This document shows, piece after piece, positions 1-10,300 of a stretch of DNA of 64,000 nucleotides. Position 1 is the stretch's first letter; every line of letters begins with the position of its first letter. Below the pieces are notes generated by a model. The model was given only the letters and a program-made list of their open reading frames with translations, did not search any database and was not told the origin of the DNA. The position numbers and the translations under genes are program-made. Source of the DNA: Piromyces finnis (lineage: Eukaryota > Neocallimastigomycota > Neocallimastigomycetes > Neocallimastigales > Neocallimastigaceae); assembly GCA_002104945.1 (NCBI GenBank), contig MCFH01000001.1, forward strand, positions 1,515,001 to 1,579,000, read 5' to 3'.

Positions 1-449
1 AAATTATGCATTATCTATTATAGAGTCAGTTTACTCCAAATAATTACTTAGAGTACTTATGCAATATTATTTTACATATTTCTTACTTTACCATTTATTT
101 AATTTAATATTTTATCCATTTATTTTTTATTTTTTGCTTAATTTTATTAAGATTTTCAAAAATTGGATACAATTAATTATTATAAAATGTGGATTTAAAA
201 AATAAAGTAATTGTTTATTTTTTAATAATTATTATTTTATTAAAATCTTATTAAAATTAGAGGTGGTTTAAGTTGATTGCTTTAAATTCAACCAATAAAA
301 TTAATCCAACATTAATTTTAAATTTTGTTTTTAATTAAAGTTTTTAAAGTTACACCAAACTGAATTCCCACCATATTAAATTAAGCTCCGAGTAATTTAT
401 AGATGTTTCTATTTCATTTTGTTTTTTTTGTATAATAAAAAATAGAATA

Positions 450-480
<31 letters not shown>

Positions 481-3400
481 TTTTTTTGAATTCTTCTTTA
501 ATTATTATTATGTTAAAAATTAGAATTAAACTTTAATTATAATTATCCAATATATTATTAATTTATATAGGAATAATAACATTAACATTAAATAACAATT
601 GTAATTATATTATATTAGTAATGCGGCGGCATATGATATGTATATTAAAGAAATATAAAAGACATATTAAATAATGAAATTAAAAGTAATAGAATCAATA
701 TAGTTTTCTTATTGTTTTTGATAATTTTTATTAAATTTAATTTATTAATAAAAGATATTTATAAAGAATTTATAAAAAATAAGAATTAATATCACTATTT
801 TACCGAATTCTTGTTTTTCATATATTTACTTATTAATATTAATATTTTACCAAATTAGTTAAAATACTTATTTATTGATTATAATAGTCCTTATATAATT
901 ATTAATTTATTAGCATTAACATTCATTTCATTTATTCTATTCATACTCTATTATAATACTGTTTAATTCTTAATAACGTACCAAAAATCAATATATAATG
1001 ATTTGATTTTAAGAAAATTTTGTAGAATATAGAAAATTTTTAAAGTTAATATGTTATTTAATGAAAATAGAATTTTATAATGATAACAGTAATTCTATAT
1101 TATTACTAAAATTAAGAATTAGTATAATGTTAAAATACAATAGTTTATTAATTACAATTTTTCTTTCTTTTTCTCTTATTCTAAATCTTTCTTTACTTTT
1201 CCATTTTATTTTATTCCTTTTTTTTTTTTTTTTTTTGCATTTTACACTAAATCTATCATAAGATTAAAAATTTAATTAATTTAATTTCAGTATAAAAATG
1301 GTATCCAATGAATATTAGAAATGTCAGTTTTTGAGATTTTAATAAAAATTTAATAAATAGAATTTTTTAAAATAAAATAAAAAATGAAATAAAAACAAAT
1401 ATACTTTTTCTTTTATGCCTAAACTATTATTGAAATATATATTTTAGAAGTAAAGTAAAAAATAATGATTCACTTTAAGCGTCTAAGTATTCATTATTCA
1501 TTTAAATACTTATTTGTAAATAAATAAAAAAATATAATGAAAAAAATGCAATATAGTAATATATCAAGCAAAAAAAAATTTGTTATTTTTTATCATTGAT
1601 TGTAAATATTTCAATAATTTTCCTTTATTAAATTTATGAATTGTATATTTTATCTTTATTATTATTGAAGTTTAGTAATATTATTTTTGAATAGCCAATG
1701 ATTTTTTAGCAAGTGTTCATTTAATATATTCCTTTTTATAGTTGTTTTATTTATAATAAAATAAATATAAACGTCTCCTTTTTTCAAATTTTATTCATTT
1801 ATTCCTATATTATTGTTGTTGTTTAACTTTAATAGTATTTATTAAAAGTTTTTACATGCTAGGAATTCTTAATAATGAAGATACATTATTTTTCTATTTA
1901 TTTTACTAAGATTCTGAAAAAAACCGTTAGTTGCTTAACTAAATTATTAATATTAAAGTTATGACAATTTAATAATATTTTAATTAAAACCTTTATTTAA
2001 TGATGTGTATTCTTTTTATTTATTTGTATTTTTATTATTGGCATATTATCATTTTAAGACAATTCACAAGTATGATCGATCCATTAAATAAATTAAAAAA
2101 TATAATTTAAAATCTTTAAGCTGAAATAGAATCATAATATAAATGAATAAATACTTTTAATATATAAAACCAATGTAGTTTAAAAGATATTATTAAATCA
2201 TTTTAAAAAAAGAAGAAATAAAACAACTAGATATTACTAACATATGAAGTGACAAACAATAAACACGTGATTAGTATAAAAAAGTATCATTAGAGAAAGC
2301 TTGATGTGTAATTCTTTTTTAATAATATTTTTATATTTAATGCATATCAAATAAATTAAATAATAAAATATTAAATAATTTTAATGTTAATATTATTTTA
2401 CAATAAATACATTGATTAAACAAATATTTTAGATGATAATTATTGAAATTTAACTTTCAATTTGAATTTATAATAATATTCATTTCCATTTATAATTTTT
2501 TATTTAGTTTTTATTAATCTTTTATATCAATTTCTCGTGTGTAAAATTTACACTATTAAGTTTATTAATTTCTTTTAGTAAAATAAATAAAATGTAAAAT
2601 GTATTTATATTAAGCTTTATTTATTACTATATAAATTTATCCTCTTATTATTTTAAAATATATTGTTTTTATCCTTAATTATTATAGATAAAAACTCTAA
2701 TTCCCTATTTCTTTTAATAACAAAAAATAATGTTACTAAATTTCTTGTTAAATATAATGTATTGTAATAATTTATTAATATGCCTATTTTATTATTATAG
2801 TATATTAAATATATATTTTATTTTATTATTTAAATTTCATAAATTAAAAATATGAAAATAAAATTGACCATTAAGATTATCACAACAACAAAATAAATAT
2901 TTAATAATGTATAATTTTACTTAAAAAGTTATTATTATTATAATAAAGTATAGTTTTCAATAATATATAATCAATTGATTCTATTAAATTCTATATATTA
3001 ATATTCCATATATGTTATTTATTATTGCTAGTATTATATATACTAACTTATATTTTTATTAAATTGAAATATATTATTTAATATAAAAATTTTAATATTT
3101 ATTTTACTAATTTTTATTAAATTATTAATTAAATATTCATAAATATTTTCTATAATATATTTTATAATATATTAAATATATTATATACATTAATTTTTTT
3201 AATCAAATATATTACAATATAATAAATATTCTTGTACCTTCCATATAATATTTGTTTTAATTAATTAATCAGAAAATTATTAAAAAAATAAATAGAATAT
3301 ACTTTATATAAAAAACTATAAATATTTAGATAAAGTCGTGTTTTTTTTTTTCATTGTATTATTTTTATTTTATTTTATAAATCCCTAAAATAAAAAATAT

Positions 3401-3623
3401 AAACAAAAATAGTAAGTAGTTATTGCTATTTATTTTTTTTTTTAAAGAAAAAAATAAAAAAATAACCTATTGAAAGTAAACAATAAAAATAAATAATAAA
3501 TAATAATTAATAAAAAATTTTCTTTTTTAAATAAATATAATTATATATATTCTAGTAAAAACATAAGGGAGAAAAAACAAAAACAAAAAAAAAGAATAAA
3601 TAAATAATATAAATATAAATAAA
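1..3623. other. AT-rich intergenic region upstream of BiP
   Basis: No gene can be supported here. The DNA is almost entirely A and T with many homopolymer runs. The only open frames are short and of low complexity, for example 66 codons at 1061-1261 that encode a Leu/Phe-rich run over poly-pyrimidine DNA. The BiP promoter and 5' UTR should lie in the last few hundred bases, but I saw no convincing TATA, heat-shock or unfolded-protein-response element against this background. Confidence 0.75.
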
Positions 3624-5612
3624 ATGAGATTTTCTATTAAAAAATTATTAATCGCAGCAGCTTCTGTTGTTACCTTCTCAGCTCCAAAGGTTTTTGCCGC
3701 TGCTGATGATGATGGTAAGGTCAAGGGTCCAATTATTGGTATTGATCTTGGTACCACCTACTCTTGTGTTGGTATCTACCAAAATGGTAGAGTTGAAATT
3801 TTAGCCAACGATCAAGGTCACCGTATTACTCCATCATACGTTGCCTTCACTGAAGAAGAAAGATTAGTTGGTGATGCTGCTAAGAATCAAGCTCCATCTA
3901 ACCCAACCAACACTATTTTTGATATCAAGCGTTTAATTGGTAGAAAGTTTGATGAACCAGCTGTTCAAAAGGATTTAAAGCATTTCCCATTCAACGTTGT
4001 TAGTAAGGACAACAAGCCATTTGTTAAGGTTAATGTTAAGGGTACTGAAAAGACTTTCTCTCCAGAAGAAATTTCTGCTATGATTCTTCAAAAGATGAAG
4101 AACATTGCTGAATCTTACCTTGGTAAGTCTGTTGGTCACGCTGTTGTTACTGTTCCAGCTTATTTCAGTGATGCTCAACGTCAAGCTACTAAGGATGCTG
4201 GTACTATTGCCGGTTTAAATGTTCTTCGTGTTATTAACGAACCAACCGCCGCTGCTATTGCCTACGGTCTTGATAAGACTGGTGGTGAAAAGAACATTTT
4301 AGTTTACGATCTTGGTGGTGGTACATTCGATGTTTCCCTTTTATCTATTGATGATGGTGTCTTTGAAGTCCTTGCTACTTCTGGTGATACTCACCTTGGT
4401 GGTGAAGATTTCGATAACAGAGTTATTGAATATTTAACCAAGCAATACCAACGTAAGGCTAAGGTTGATGTTTCTAAGGATCAAAGAGCTATTGGTAAGT
4501 TAAAGAGAGAAGTCGAAAAGGCCAAGAGAACTCTTTCTTCTCAAATGTCTGTTCGTATTGAAATTGAATCTTTCTACCAAGGTGAAGATTTCTCTGAATC
4601 TCTCACTCGTGCTAAGTTCGAAGAACTTAACATGGACTTATTCAAGAAGACTATTAAGCCAGTCGAAAAGGTCTTAAAGGATGCCAGTCTCGGTAAGCAC
4701 GAAATTCACGATATTGTTTTAGTTGGTGGTTCTACTCGTATTCCAAAGATTCAACAACTTATTGAAGATTTCTTTAACGGTAAGAAGGCTAGTAAGGGTA
4801 TTAACCCAGATGAAGCTGTTGCTTATGGTGCTGCTGTTCAAGGTGGTGTCTTATCTGGTGAAGACAAGGAAAACCTTTCTAACGTTTTACTTCTCGATGT
4901 TAACCCATTAACTTTAGGTATTGAAACCACTGGTGGAGTTATGACTAAGCTTATTGGTAGAAACACTCAAATCCCAACTAAGAAATCTCAAATCTTCTCT
5001 ACTGCCGCTGATAACCAACCAATTGTACTCATCCAAGTTTACGAAGGTGAACGTTCTATGACTAAGGATAACAATCTTTTAGGTAAGTTTGAACTTAAGG
5101 ATATCCCACCAGCTCCACGTGGTGTTCCACAAATTGAAGTTACTTTCGAAATTGATGTCAACGGTATCTTAAAGGTTTCCGCTGAAGATAAGGGTACTGG
5201 TAAGTCTGAATCTATTACTATTACCAACGATAAGGGTCGTCTTTCTGAAGAAGATATTGAACGTATGGTTGCTGAAGCTGAACAATTTGCTGAAGAAGAT
5301 AAGTTATTAAAGGAAAAGATTGAATCTAAGAACACTCTTGAAAATTACCTCTACACCATTAAGAACCAAGTTAATGATGAAGAAGGTTTAGGCTCTAAGA
5401 TTTCCGATGATGACAAGAAGAAGATTCTTGATGCCGTTGAAGCTAAGATTACTTGGTTAGATGAAAACGGTAACACTGCTGTTAAGGAAGACTTTGATGA
5501 ACAAAAGTCTGAAGTCGAATCCATTGTTAATGGTATCACTTCTAAGCTCTACGGACAAAAGGGTGATGCCACTATGGAAGATGAAGAAATTCCAGATCAC
5601 GATGAACTCTAA
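3624..5612 (+). CDS. KAR2: ER lumenal Hsp70 chaperone BiP/Kar2/GRP78
   Basis: ATP-dependent chaperone of the endoplasmic reticulum lumen; it helps translocation, folding and ER quality control. The 662-residue protein has the BiP length and order. Residues 1 to about 25 form a basic-then-hydrophobic signal peptide, probably cut after VFA. The nucleotide-binding domain starts with [11 protein letters not shown] (about 40-50) and contains [13 protein letters not shown] (about 230) and [12 protein letters not shown] (about 365). The interdomain linker [14 protein letters not shown] is near 425. The substrate-binding domain and helical lid follow, and the protein ends in the ER retrieval signal HDEL. 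The start is the only ATG that gives the signal peptide. There are no introns. Codon choice (GGT, AAG, GAA, CAA, CCA) is strongly biased and GC-richer than the flanks, as expected of a highly expressed gene. The first retrotransposon begins about 630 bp downstream. Confidence 0.97.
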   Translation: MRFSIKKLLIAAASVVTFSAPKVFAAADDDGKVKGPIIGIDLGTTYSCVGIYQNGRVEILANDQGHRITPSYVAFTEEERLVGDAAKNQAPSNPTNTIFDIKRLIGRKFDEPAVQKDLKHFPFNVVSKDNKPFVKVNVKGTEKTFSPEEISAMILQKMKNIAESYLGKSVGHAVVTVPAYFSDAQRQATKDAGTIAGLNVLRVINEPTAAAIAYGLDKTGGEKNILVYDLGGGTFDVSLLSIDDGVFEVLATSGDTHLGGEDFDNRVIEYLTKQYQRKAKVDVSKDQRAIGKLKREVEKAKRTLSSQMSVRIEIESFYQGEDFSESLTRAKFEELNMDLFKKTIKPVEKVLKDASLGKHEIHDIVLVGGSTRIPKIQQLIEDFFNGKKASKGINPDEAVAYGAAVQGGVLSGEDKENLSNVLLLDVNPLTLGIETTGGVMTKLIGRNTQIPTKKSQIFSTAADNQPIVLIQVYEGERSMTKDNNLLGKFELKDIPPAPRGVPQIEVTFEIDVNGILKVSAEDKGTGKSESITITNDKGRLSEEDIERMVAEAEQFAEEDKLLKEKIESKNTLENYLYTIKNQVNDEEGLGSKISDDDKKKILDAVEAKITWLDENGNTAVKEDFDEQKSEVESIVNGITSKLYGQKGDATMEDEEIPDHDEL

Positions 5613-6239
5613 GCAATTTAATTTTTTAGATAGATATTGAAAATAAAAATTAAAATAACATAAATATAAAAAAAATTACATTTAAAGAAATACAGATAAA
5701 ATATTAAAAGCTAAGTTTAAAAGATAAAAGAAAAAATCAGTAAAAAATCATTATTAAAATTTAAAATACCACATCTTATCATAATTTAAATTATAAAATT
5801 ATATATAATGAGAAATAATTGTAAGATATTATTTTTCATATTAAATTTATTTAAAACGAAAATCAATTAAACATAATTGTATATATAATTAAATTAACGT
5901 TTTTAAATTATTATTTTAAATAGAACAGAATAATCAAAGCAATTATTTTTAAAAAATAAAATTTAAAAAAGCATATAAATAAATAAAATAATACAAAAAA
6001 AAAAAAAAAATTAAAATATTTAAATGTGTTGAAAAAGAAATGAAAATTACGTGTATAAATGATAAAATGGTAGAAATATATGTTTTTTTGTTTTTATTTA
6101 TTTTTGTAAAAACTGCATTTTTCAAAGTTAATTAAAAATATTTGATTTAGTTTAAATATTAATATGTGTATTACTTACTCCCTGAAACGGAAGTAAGAAA
6201 AACAATTTATAACTATATTTTTATGTTCCTTCTTGGTGA
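5613..6239. other. BiP 3' region and spacer
   Basis: This AT-rich stretch holds the BiP 3' UTR and a spacer with a poly-A run near 5996-6010. No coding region is visible. The last 60 bases are the 5' flank of the nested retrotransposon stack. I found no copy of this flank downstream of the stack that would serve as a target duplication for the outermost element. Confidence 0.7.
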
Positions 6240-6311
6240 AACCCCTCTTGGGAACGTGCCTTCATTTATTTAATAAATGTAGTTTCTCAAGGGGGTCTAC
6301 TCATGCTCATT
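6240..6311 (+). mobile_element. LINE copy 3, 5' piece (first part of its first monomer)
   Basis: This is the start of copy 3, separated from the rest of the element by insertion of copy 2, which itself carries copy 1. It begins with the family 5' end (CCCTCTTGGGAACG) and stops at the 12-mer ending in TCATT at 6300-6311. That 12-mer recurs at 17697, where the monomer resumes. Joined conceptually, copy 3 has exactly two monomers. The monomer variant with T instead of G at the last position of the 12-mer appears on both sides, which supports the reading. Confidence 0.85.
6300..6311 (+). repeat. Target-site duplication of copy 2, left
   Basis: The 12-mer CTCATGCTCATT immediately precedes the 5' end of copy 2 (CCCTCTTGGG at 6312). 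It is repeated exactly at 17697-17708, directly after the poly-A tail of copy 2. This is a classical TPRT target-site duplication, inside the 5'-UTR monomer of copy 3. Confidence 0.9.
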
Positions 6312-6500
6312 CCCTCTTGGGAACGTGCCTTCATTTATTTAATAAATGTAGTTTCTCAAGGGGGTCTACTCATGCTCATGGTACTGAGAGAGTAGAAAGA
6401 ATTAAATCCAAGTATTGCGCAATGGATGCTTGGTGCCCTCTTAGGAATGTGCCTTCATTTATTTAATAAATGTAATTTCTCAAGGGGGTCTACTCATGCT
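6312..6500 (+). mobile_element. LINE copy 2, 5' piece (monomer 1 and half of monomer 2)
   Basis: The start of copy 2 contains a full first monomer (6312-6434) and the first part of the second monomer (6435-6488 plus the 12-bp duplication). The second monomer is interrupted by copy 1 and resumes at 12191. The second-monomer subtype (TTAGGAATG, GTAATTTCTC) matches the second monomers of copies 1 and 3. This shows that the apparent irregular run of five monomers upstream of copy 1 is a nest of three two-monomer leaders. Confidence 0.88.
6489..6500 (+). repeat. Target-site duplication of copy 1, left
   Basis: The 12-mer TCTACTCATGCT lies just before the 5' end of copy 1 at 6501. It recurs exactly at 12191-12202, directly after the 32-base poly-A tail of copy 1. 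It lies within the second 5'-UTR monomer of copy 2. Confidence 0.92.
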
Positions 6501-6748
6501 ACCTCTTGGGAACGTGCCTTCATTTATTTAATAAATGTAGTTTCTCAAGGGGGTCTACTCATGCTCATGGTACTGAGAGAGTAGAAAGAATTAAATCCAA
6601 GTATTGCGCAATGGATGCTTGGTGCCCTCTTAGGAATGTGCCTTCATTTATTTAATAAATGTAATTTCTCAAGGGGGTCTACTCATGCTCATGGTACTGA
6701 GAGAGTAGAAAGAATTAAATCCAAGCATTGCGCAATGGATGCTTGGTT
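6501..6748 (+). promoter_or_regulatory. Two 5'-UTR monomers of copy 1
   Basis: Two head-to-tail units of about 124 bp begin at 6501 and 6625. Each contains a palindrome-like CATTTATTTAATAAATG, a G-rich step AAGGGGG, a CTACTC...GAGTAG hairpin, and CCAAG(C/T)AT paired with ATGCTTGG around TTGCGCAA. The first and second units differ consistently (GGGAACG versus AGGAATG; AAGTATTGCGC versus AAGCATTGCGC). By analogy with monomer-type promoters of mammalian L1 they may drive transcription; that function is inference. The same monomers are the insertion target of other copies. Confidence 0.7.
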
Positions 6749-6839
6749 AGTCTTCAAGGGAAAATTATTAGGACTAAGCTCATGGTACTGAGCGATTAAA
6801 AAACATTTTATTCATCAAATTTAAGTATTTGATGAATAA
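6721..6839 (+). other. Conserved hairpin series in the LINE leader (copy 1)
   Basis: Four stem-loops can be drawn. CCAAGCAT 6721-6728 pairs with ATGCTTGG 6739-6746. TAGTC 6748-6752 pairs with GACTA 6772-6776. GCTCA 6778-6782 pairs with TGAGC 6789-6793. A 13-bp perfect stem, 6808-6820 with 6827-6839, has loop TTAAGT. In copies 5 and 8 a change in the last stem (CATCGAAT for CATCAAAT) leaves a G-U pair. In first monomers CCAAGTAT also still pairs through a U-G. Pairing is thus kept across copies, suggesting a functional RNA structure in the transcript. Confidence 0.55.
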
Positions 6840-7392
6840 GTGAATGTTTGATTTTTCAGGTAAGTTTGTATAGTATTTAATTAGAAGAGTAATACATTTT
6901 GTTGCTGTATTTTTTCTTTTATTCATGTATTCATGTAGTACTACTCTTCTCTTGTAAGAATCCAATGTAGTCAACTTTAGCATTTGCATTGTACTTTTAT
7001 ATTCATGTAGCTATTGTTGTATTGTTTCTTGTAAGAGACTGATTCACTCTACATCATGTAAAAATACTATTCACAAGCTTTCTGGTGTCGACATTCTTGA
7101 TTCAAATTTTTTACCAATTTAAATATTTAATGAAAAGTAAAGTCAAACAAGTTTAGTGTCAAAAAGCGATTCGAATTTACTAACAACAAACCAAAACTAG
7201 AATTTTTAAAGAAAATTTACAACTAGAATTCAAAAAATAAGAAACTTTAAACAAAGCATCGTAACAATTTTTGTACTATCCAGTACTTTTAAGAAGAGAG
7301 AGAGAGACAGATTTTTTTCCATATACGTTATATTTGTAATTTTTATTAGTATTTATTTTATATTCAATATTTTTTAATTAGAATTTATTATC
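6749..7392 (+). other. Unique 5' leader of LINE copy 1
   Basis: Non-coding leader between the monomers and the ORF. It contains the hairpins listed separately, a perfect 5' splice-site-like CAG/GTAAGT at 6857-6864, a short (GA)n run near 7294-7307, and several upstream ATGs. A 69-codon antisense frame (6780-6989) is preserved only because the copies are nearly identical and is not called a gene. The leader is shared by copies 1, 2, 3, 5 and 8. Confidence 0.7.
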
Positions 7393-10300
7393 ATGTCAGT
7401 CCTTTATATTAAAGATAAGAATTATATCAGACGTGGTACCCGGTCTTATGGTATCCCCTTAGATGATATTCGCTCCTTCTTTATCCGTGGTATTCGATCA
7501 TGGTCAGTAAATATGCTATGGGAAAAACTCGAGGTTATTCTAGAAGATAAATTTAATTCAGTTATTAGTGTTAAATATTTTCAAACTTTCAATGATCACT
7601 TTTTCTTAGTCAAGGTTCATGGTTCATCAAAAGATTGTATTAAAATCTTACACATGTTAAAGAAGAAACTTTCAGTTACCTCAATTTCCTTTTCAGCTCG
7701 TAGTAGAAGGAATCACAAATACACTTTTTCCACTCTCAAACGTAAAATTTTAGTTTCTAATAAACATCAACATTCTATTCAACAATCATTTCAACAATCA
7801 GTTCAACAATCAGTTCAACAATCTCATCAACAATCCGATCTTCAACGAGATCTTCAACAGGATCTTCAACAAGTTTCCCATCATGAAAATATTCCAGATC
7901 TACAGCAAACACAATTTCAATCTCAACATTCAACAATTAATTCTAATAGTTCTATCAACTCTGATAACAGTTCAATAGTTGATAGTTCTTCAGTTTCACA
8001 GCCATCTAGTAATAGTTCTACTTATTCCTCTGATGCATCATCCATTAATAACGATGACTTTAATAATAATAATAATAGCAACGATTCTTCCTCATCCAAC
8101 AAGCCTGATAACTTTTCTTTTTGTCTTAGTTGGAACACCAATGGGTGGAATCATGAAAAGAGAGATAGTATTAGCTATTTCACAGCTATTTTCAAACCAT
8201 TATTCTTATGTTTCCAAGAAACTGGTAATGGTTCTGGATCGAATACAGATTATCCTTGTCGTGTTACTTTGCGAAACTATAGACACTTTTTCAAGAAAGC
8301 TGACGAATCAGTTCCGGGAATGAGAGGTTTATATTTAGGTTTTCACAATTCGTGTCAAGCCTCACTTGAAAACTTCTCTGGAAAGTATATTATTTCTATT
8401 TATACTTTTAGTCTCTGGAATAGATTCAAATGCTCGATTGGAAATGTTTATATGCCTCATAGTCATCACAACATCTATGTTGATCATGCAAAGTTAGAAG
8501 TTCGCTTGTGGTTACAAACTCATTCATCCCATCCATCGATTCTTGTTGGTGATTTTAATATGTCTAAAGTAAAATTATCCAACTGGTTATCAACTAATGG
8601 ATTAGGAGATTGGGAAATTCTTCCGCTTAGAGGGTCTACTATCTCTTGGACTCGAGGTGAACAATCTTCCGACATTGACCATGCTCTTATCAATTCGAAG
8701 ATGAAAGATCTTATTCACTCAGGATCATTTATAAATAATTTTTATCCTGTATCAGACCATAAGCCACTTCTTATTAATGGTAAAATTATTCCTATGGAAG
8801 ATTTTTCTAATGACTTTAACGTTCCTAAGAAAATTCTGAAATGGAATAGATTAAAATGTATTGAGGAAAAGGAATCTATTCTCAGTCATAATAAATTCCA
8901 AATACTTTCAGCAAAATTCAACGATCCTAATGTTTCTACAGATGATCTTTCCAAAGAATTTACTTCAACTGCTTTTTCAATTGCAGACGAGCTCAGTATT
9001 ACCTCAGCAAATAATGTTATAAAGTCTTCATTTCATATTTCACAACAAATTTTTAATCTCCAAAAAATCAAAATGAAGTTGTATAAGAGATTTAAAAAAG
9101 AAAGAATTTATGATATAGATGAATTTATTAAAAGAATTAAAATCTACCGTAAGCTCATTGATTACATCCACAAAAGATGTAATGAATTTAGGAAACAAGA
9201 ATATCTTCATTGGATTAAAACAGGATGTGAGTATATGAAGAGTCATAATCCTAAGAAGGCCTGGAAATGGATCAAGAAAACTGCAAAAATTGGAAAAGAT
9301 TCTTTCTTTATTGCTCAACCAATTAAAAATAAAAATGGAGAGTTAGTTGTTGCTACGGAAGAACAACTAGATGTGTGGCATGATCATTTCGAAAATCTTG
9401 CATCAGATCCAAGTGGCGTAAGTCTTGATTTGGAGCATTGGTATGAAGAACCAACGAATAAACGTTTTTCACTCCCTATGCTTGATGAATGGGATATCAA
9501 CCAAGATATTAGTATTGATGAAGTCAAGTCAGCTATCCTCTCTACTCCGAATTATAAAGCATCAGGTCCGGATGGTATTCCAATTGAATTTTACAAAGCA
9601 TTAATTCCATCAAGTAATGATTCTAATAATGCTACAGATAATAATTCTTCCGGTAATACCACTTCAGATAATGATTCTTATGGTTTAAATTTTATTCTTA
9701 AATTATACAACCGTATTTGGGATGGAGACTTCCCCAACTCATGGAATGAATCCAGTATTGTTTCTATTCCTAAGAAGGGAGATTTGACAGATTGTGATAA
9801 CTATCGAGGTATATCACTTATCAATAATGGTATTAAGTTGATTTCCAAAATTGTCACCACTAGAATCTCAGAATATGGTCTAAAGAATAATTTCATTAGA
9901 CCTGAACAATTTGGTTTTCGAAAAAAGGAAGAAAGTATCAGTCTTTTCATTTCAATCCAAGAAATATGCCGTAGACGTCAATTAGATAATAAAGAGACAT
10001 ATTTGGCCTTTTTAGATCTCAGGAAAGCATACGATTCAGTCCCAATCGGTAATATTCTCCATAAATTAGATTGTTTAGGAATCCGAGGTAAGAGTTTACA
10101 ATTCATCAAAAATTTATATTTAACATCTAAGGCTAATGTCAAATTAGATGGACAATTCTCGAAATCTTTTGATGTGAAGAAAGGAGTCCGTCAAGGATGC
10201 CCTCTTTCTCCTATTCTCTTTAATCTCTTTATTAATGATATATTTAAAGAGTGTGAAGATCTCGGAGTCAGTTTAGGTGACACTCGATGCTGTGGTGGAC

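Noticed and set aside
1061-1261. 66-codon hydrophobic frame
   Set aside because: Low-complexity Leu/Phe/Ile reading of T-rich DNA with no homologous motif.
3975-4184. Antisense frames within BiP
   Set aside because: Codon-bias shadows of a strongly conserved Hsp70 gene.
6560-6600. Possible hammerhead or HDV-like ribozyme around CTACTC...GAGTAG followed by AAAG
   Set aside because: The hammerhead core CUGANGA is not present (CTGAGAG and CTGAGCGA only resemble it), and the HDV double pseudoknot cannot be built because the segment between the outer and inner stems is only about 3 nt.
6240-6750. Variable five-monomer promoter array or a CRISPR-like repeat array upstream of copy 1
   Set aside because: Target duplications show three nested two-monomer leaders; repeats are about 124 bp without spacers.
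6780-6989. A 69-codon antisense frame in the LINE leader, identical at 12293-12502 and 17914-18123
   Set aside because: It is kept only because the leaders are almost identical; it overlaps the hairpins, has no recognisable motif, and is altered in copies 5 and 8.
9040-9318. A 92-codon antisense frame repeated in all LINE copies
   Set aside because: Shadow of the region between endonuclease and reverse transcriptase; no independent support.
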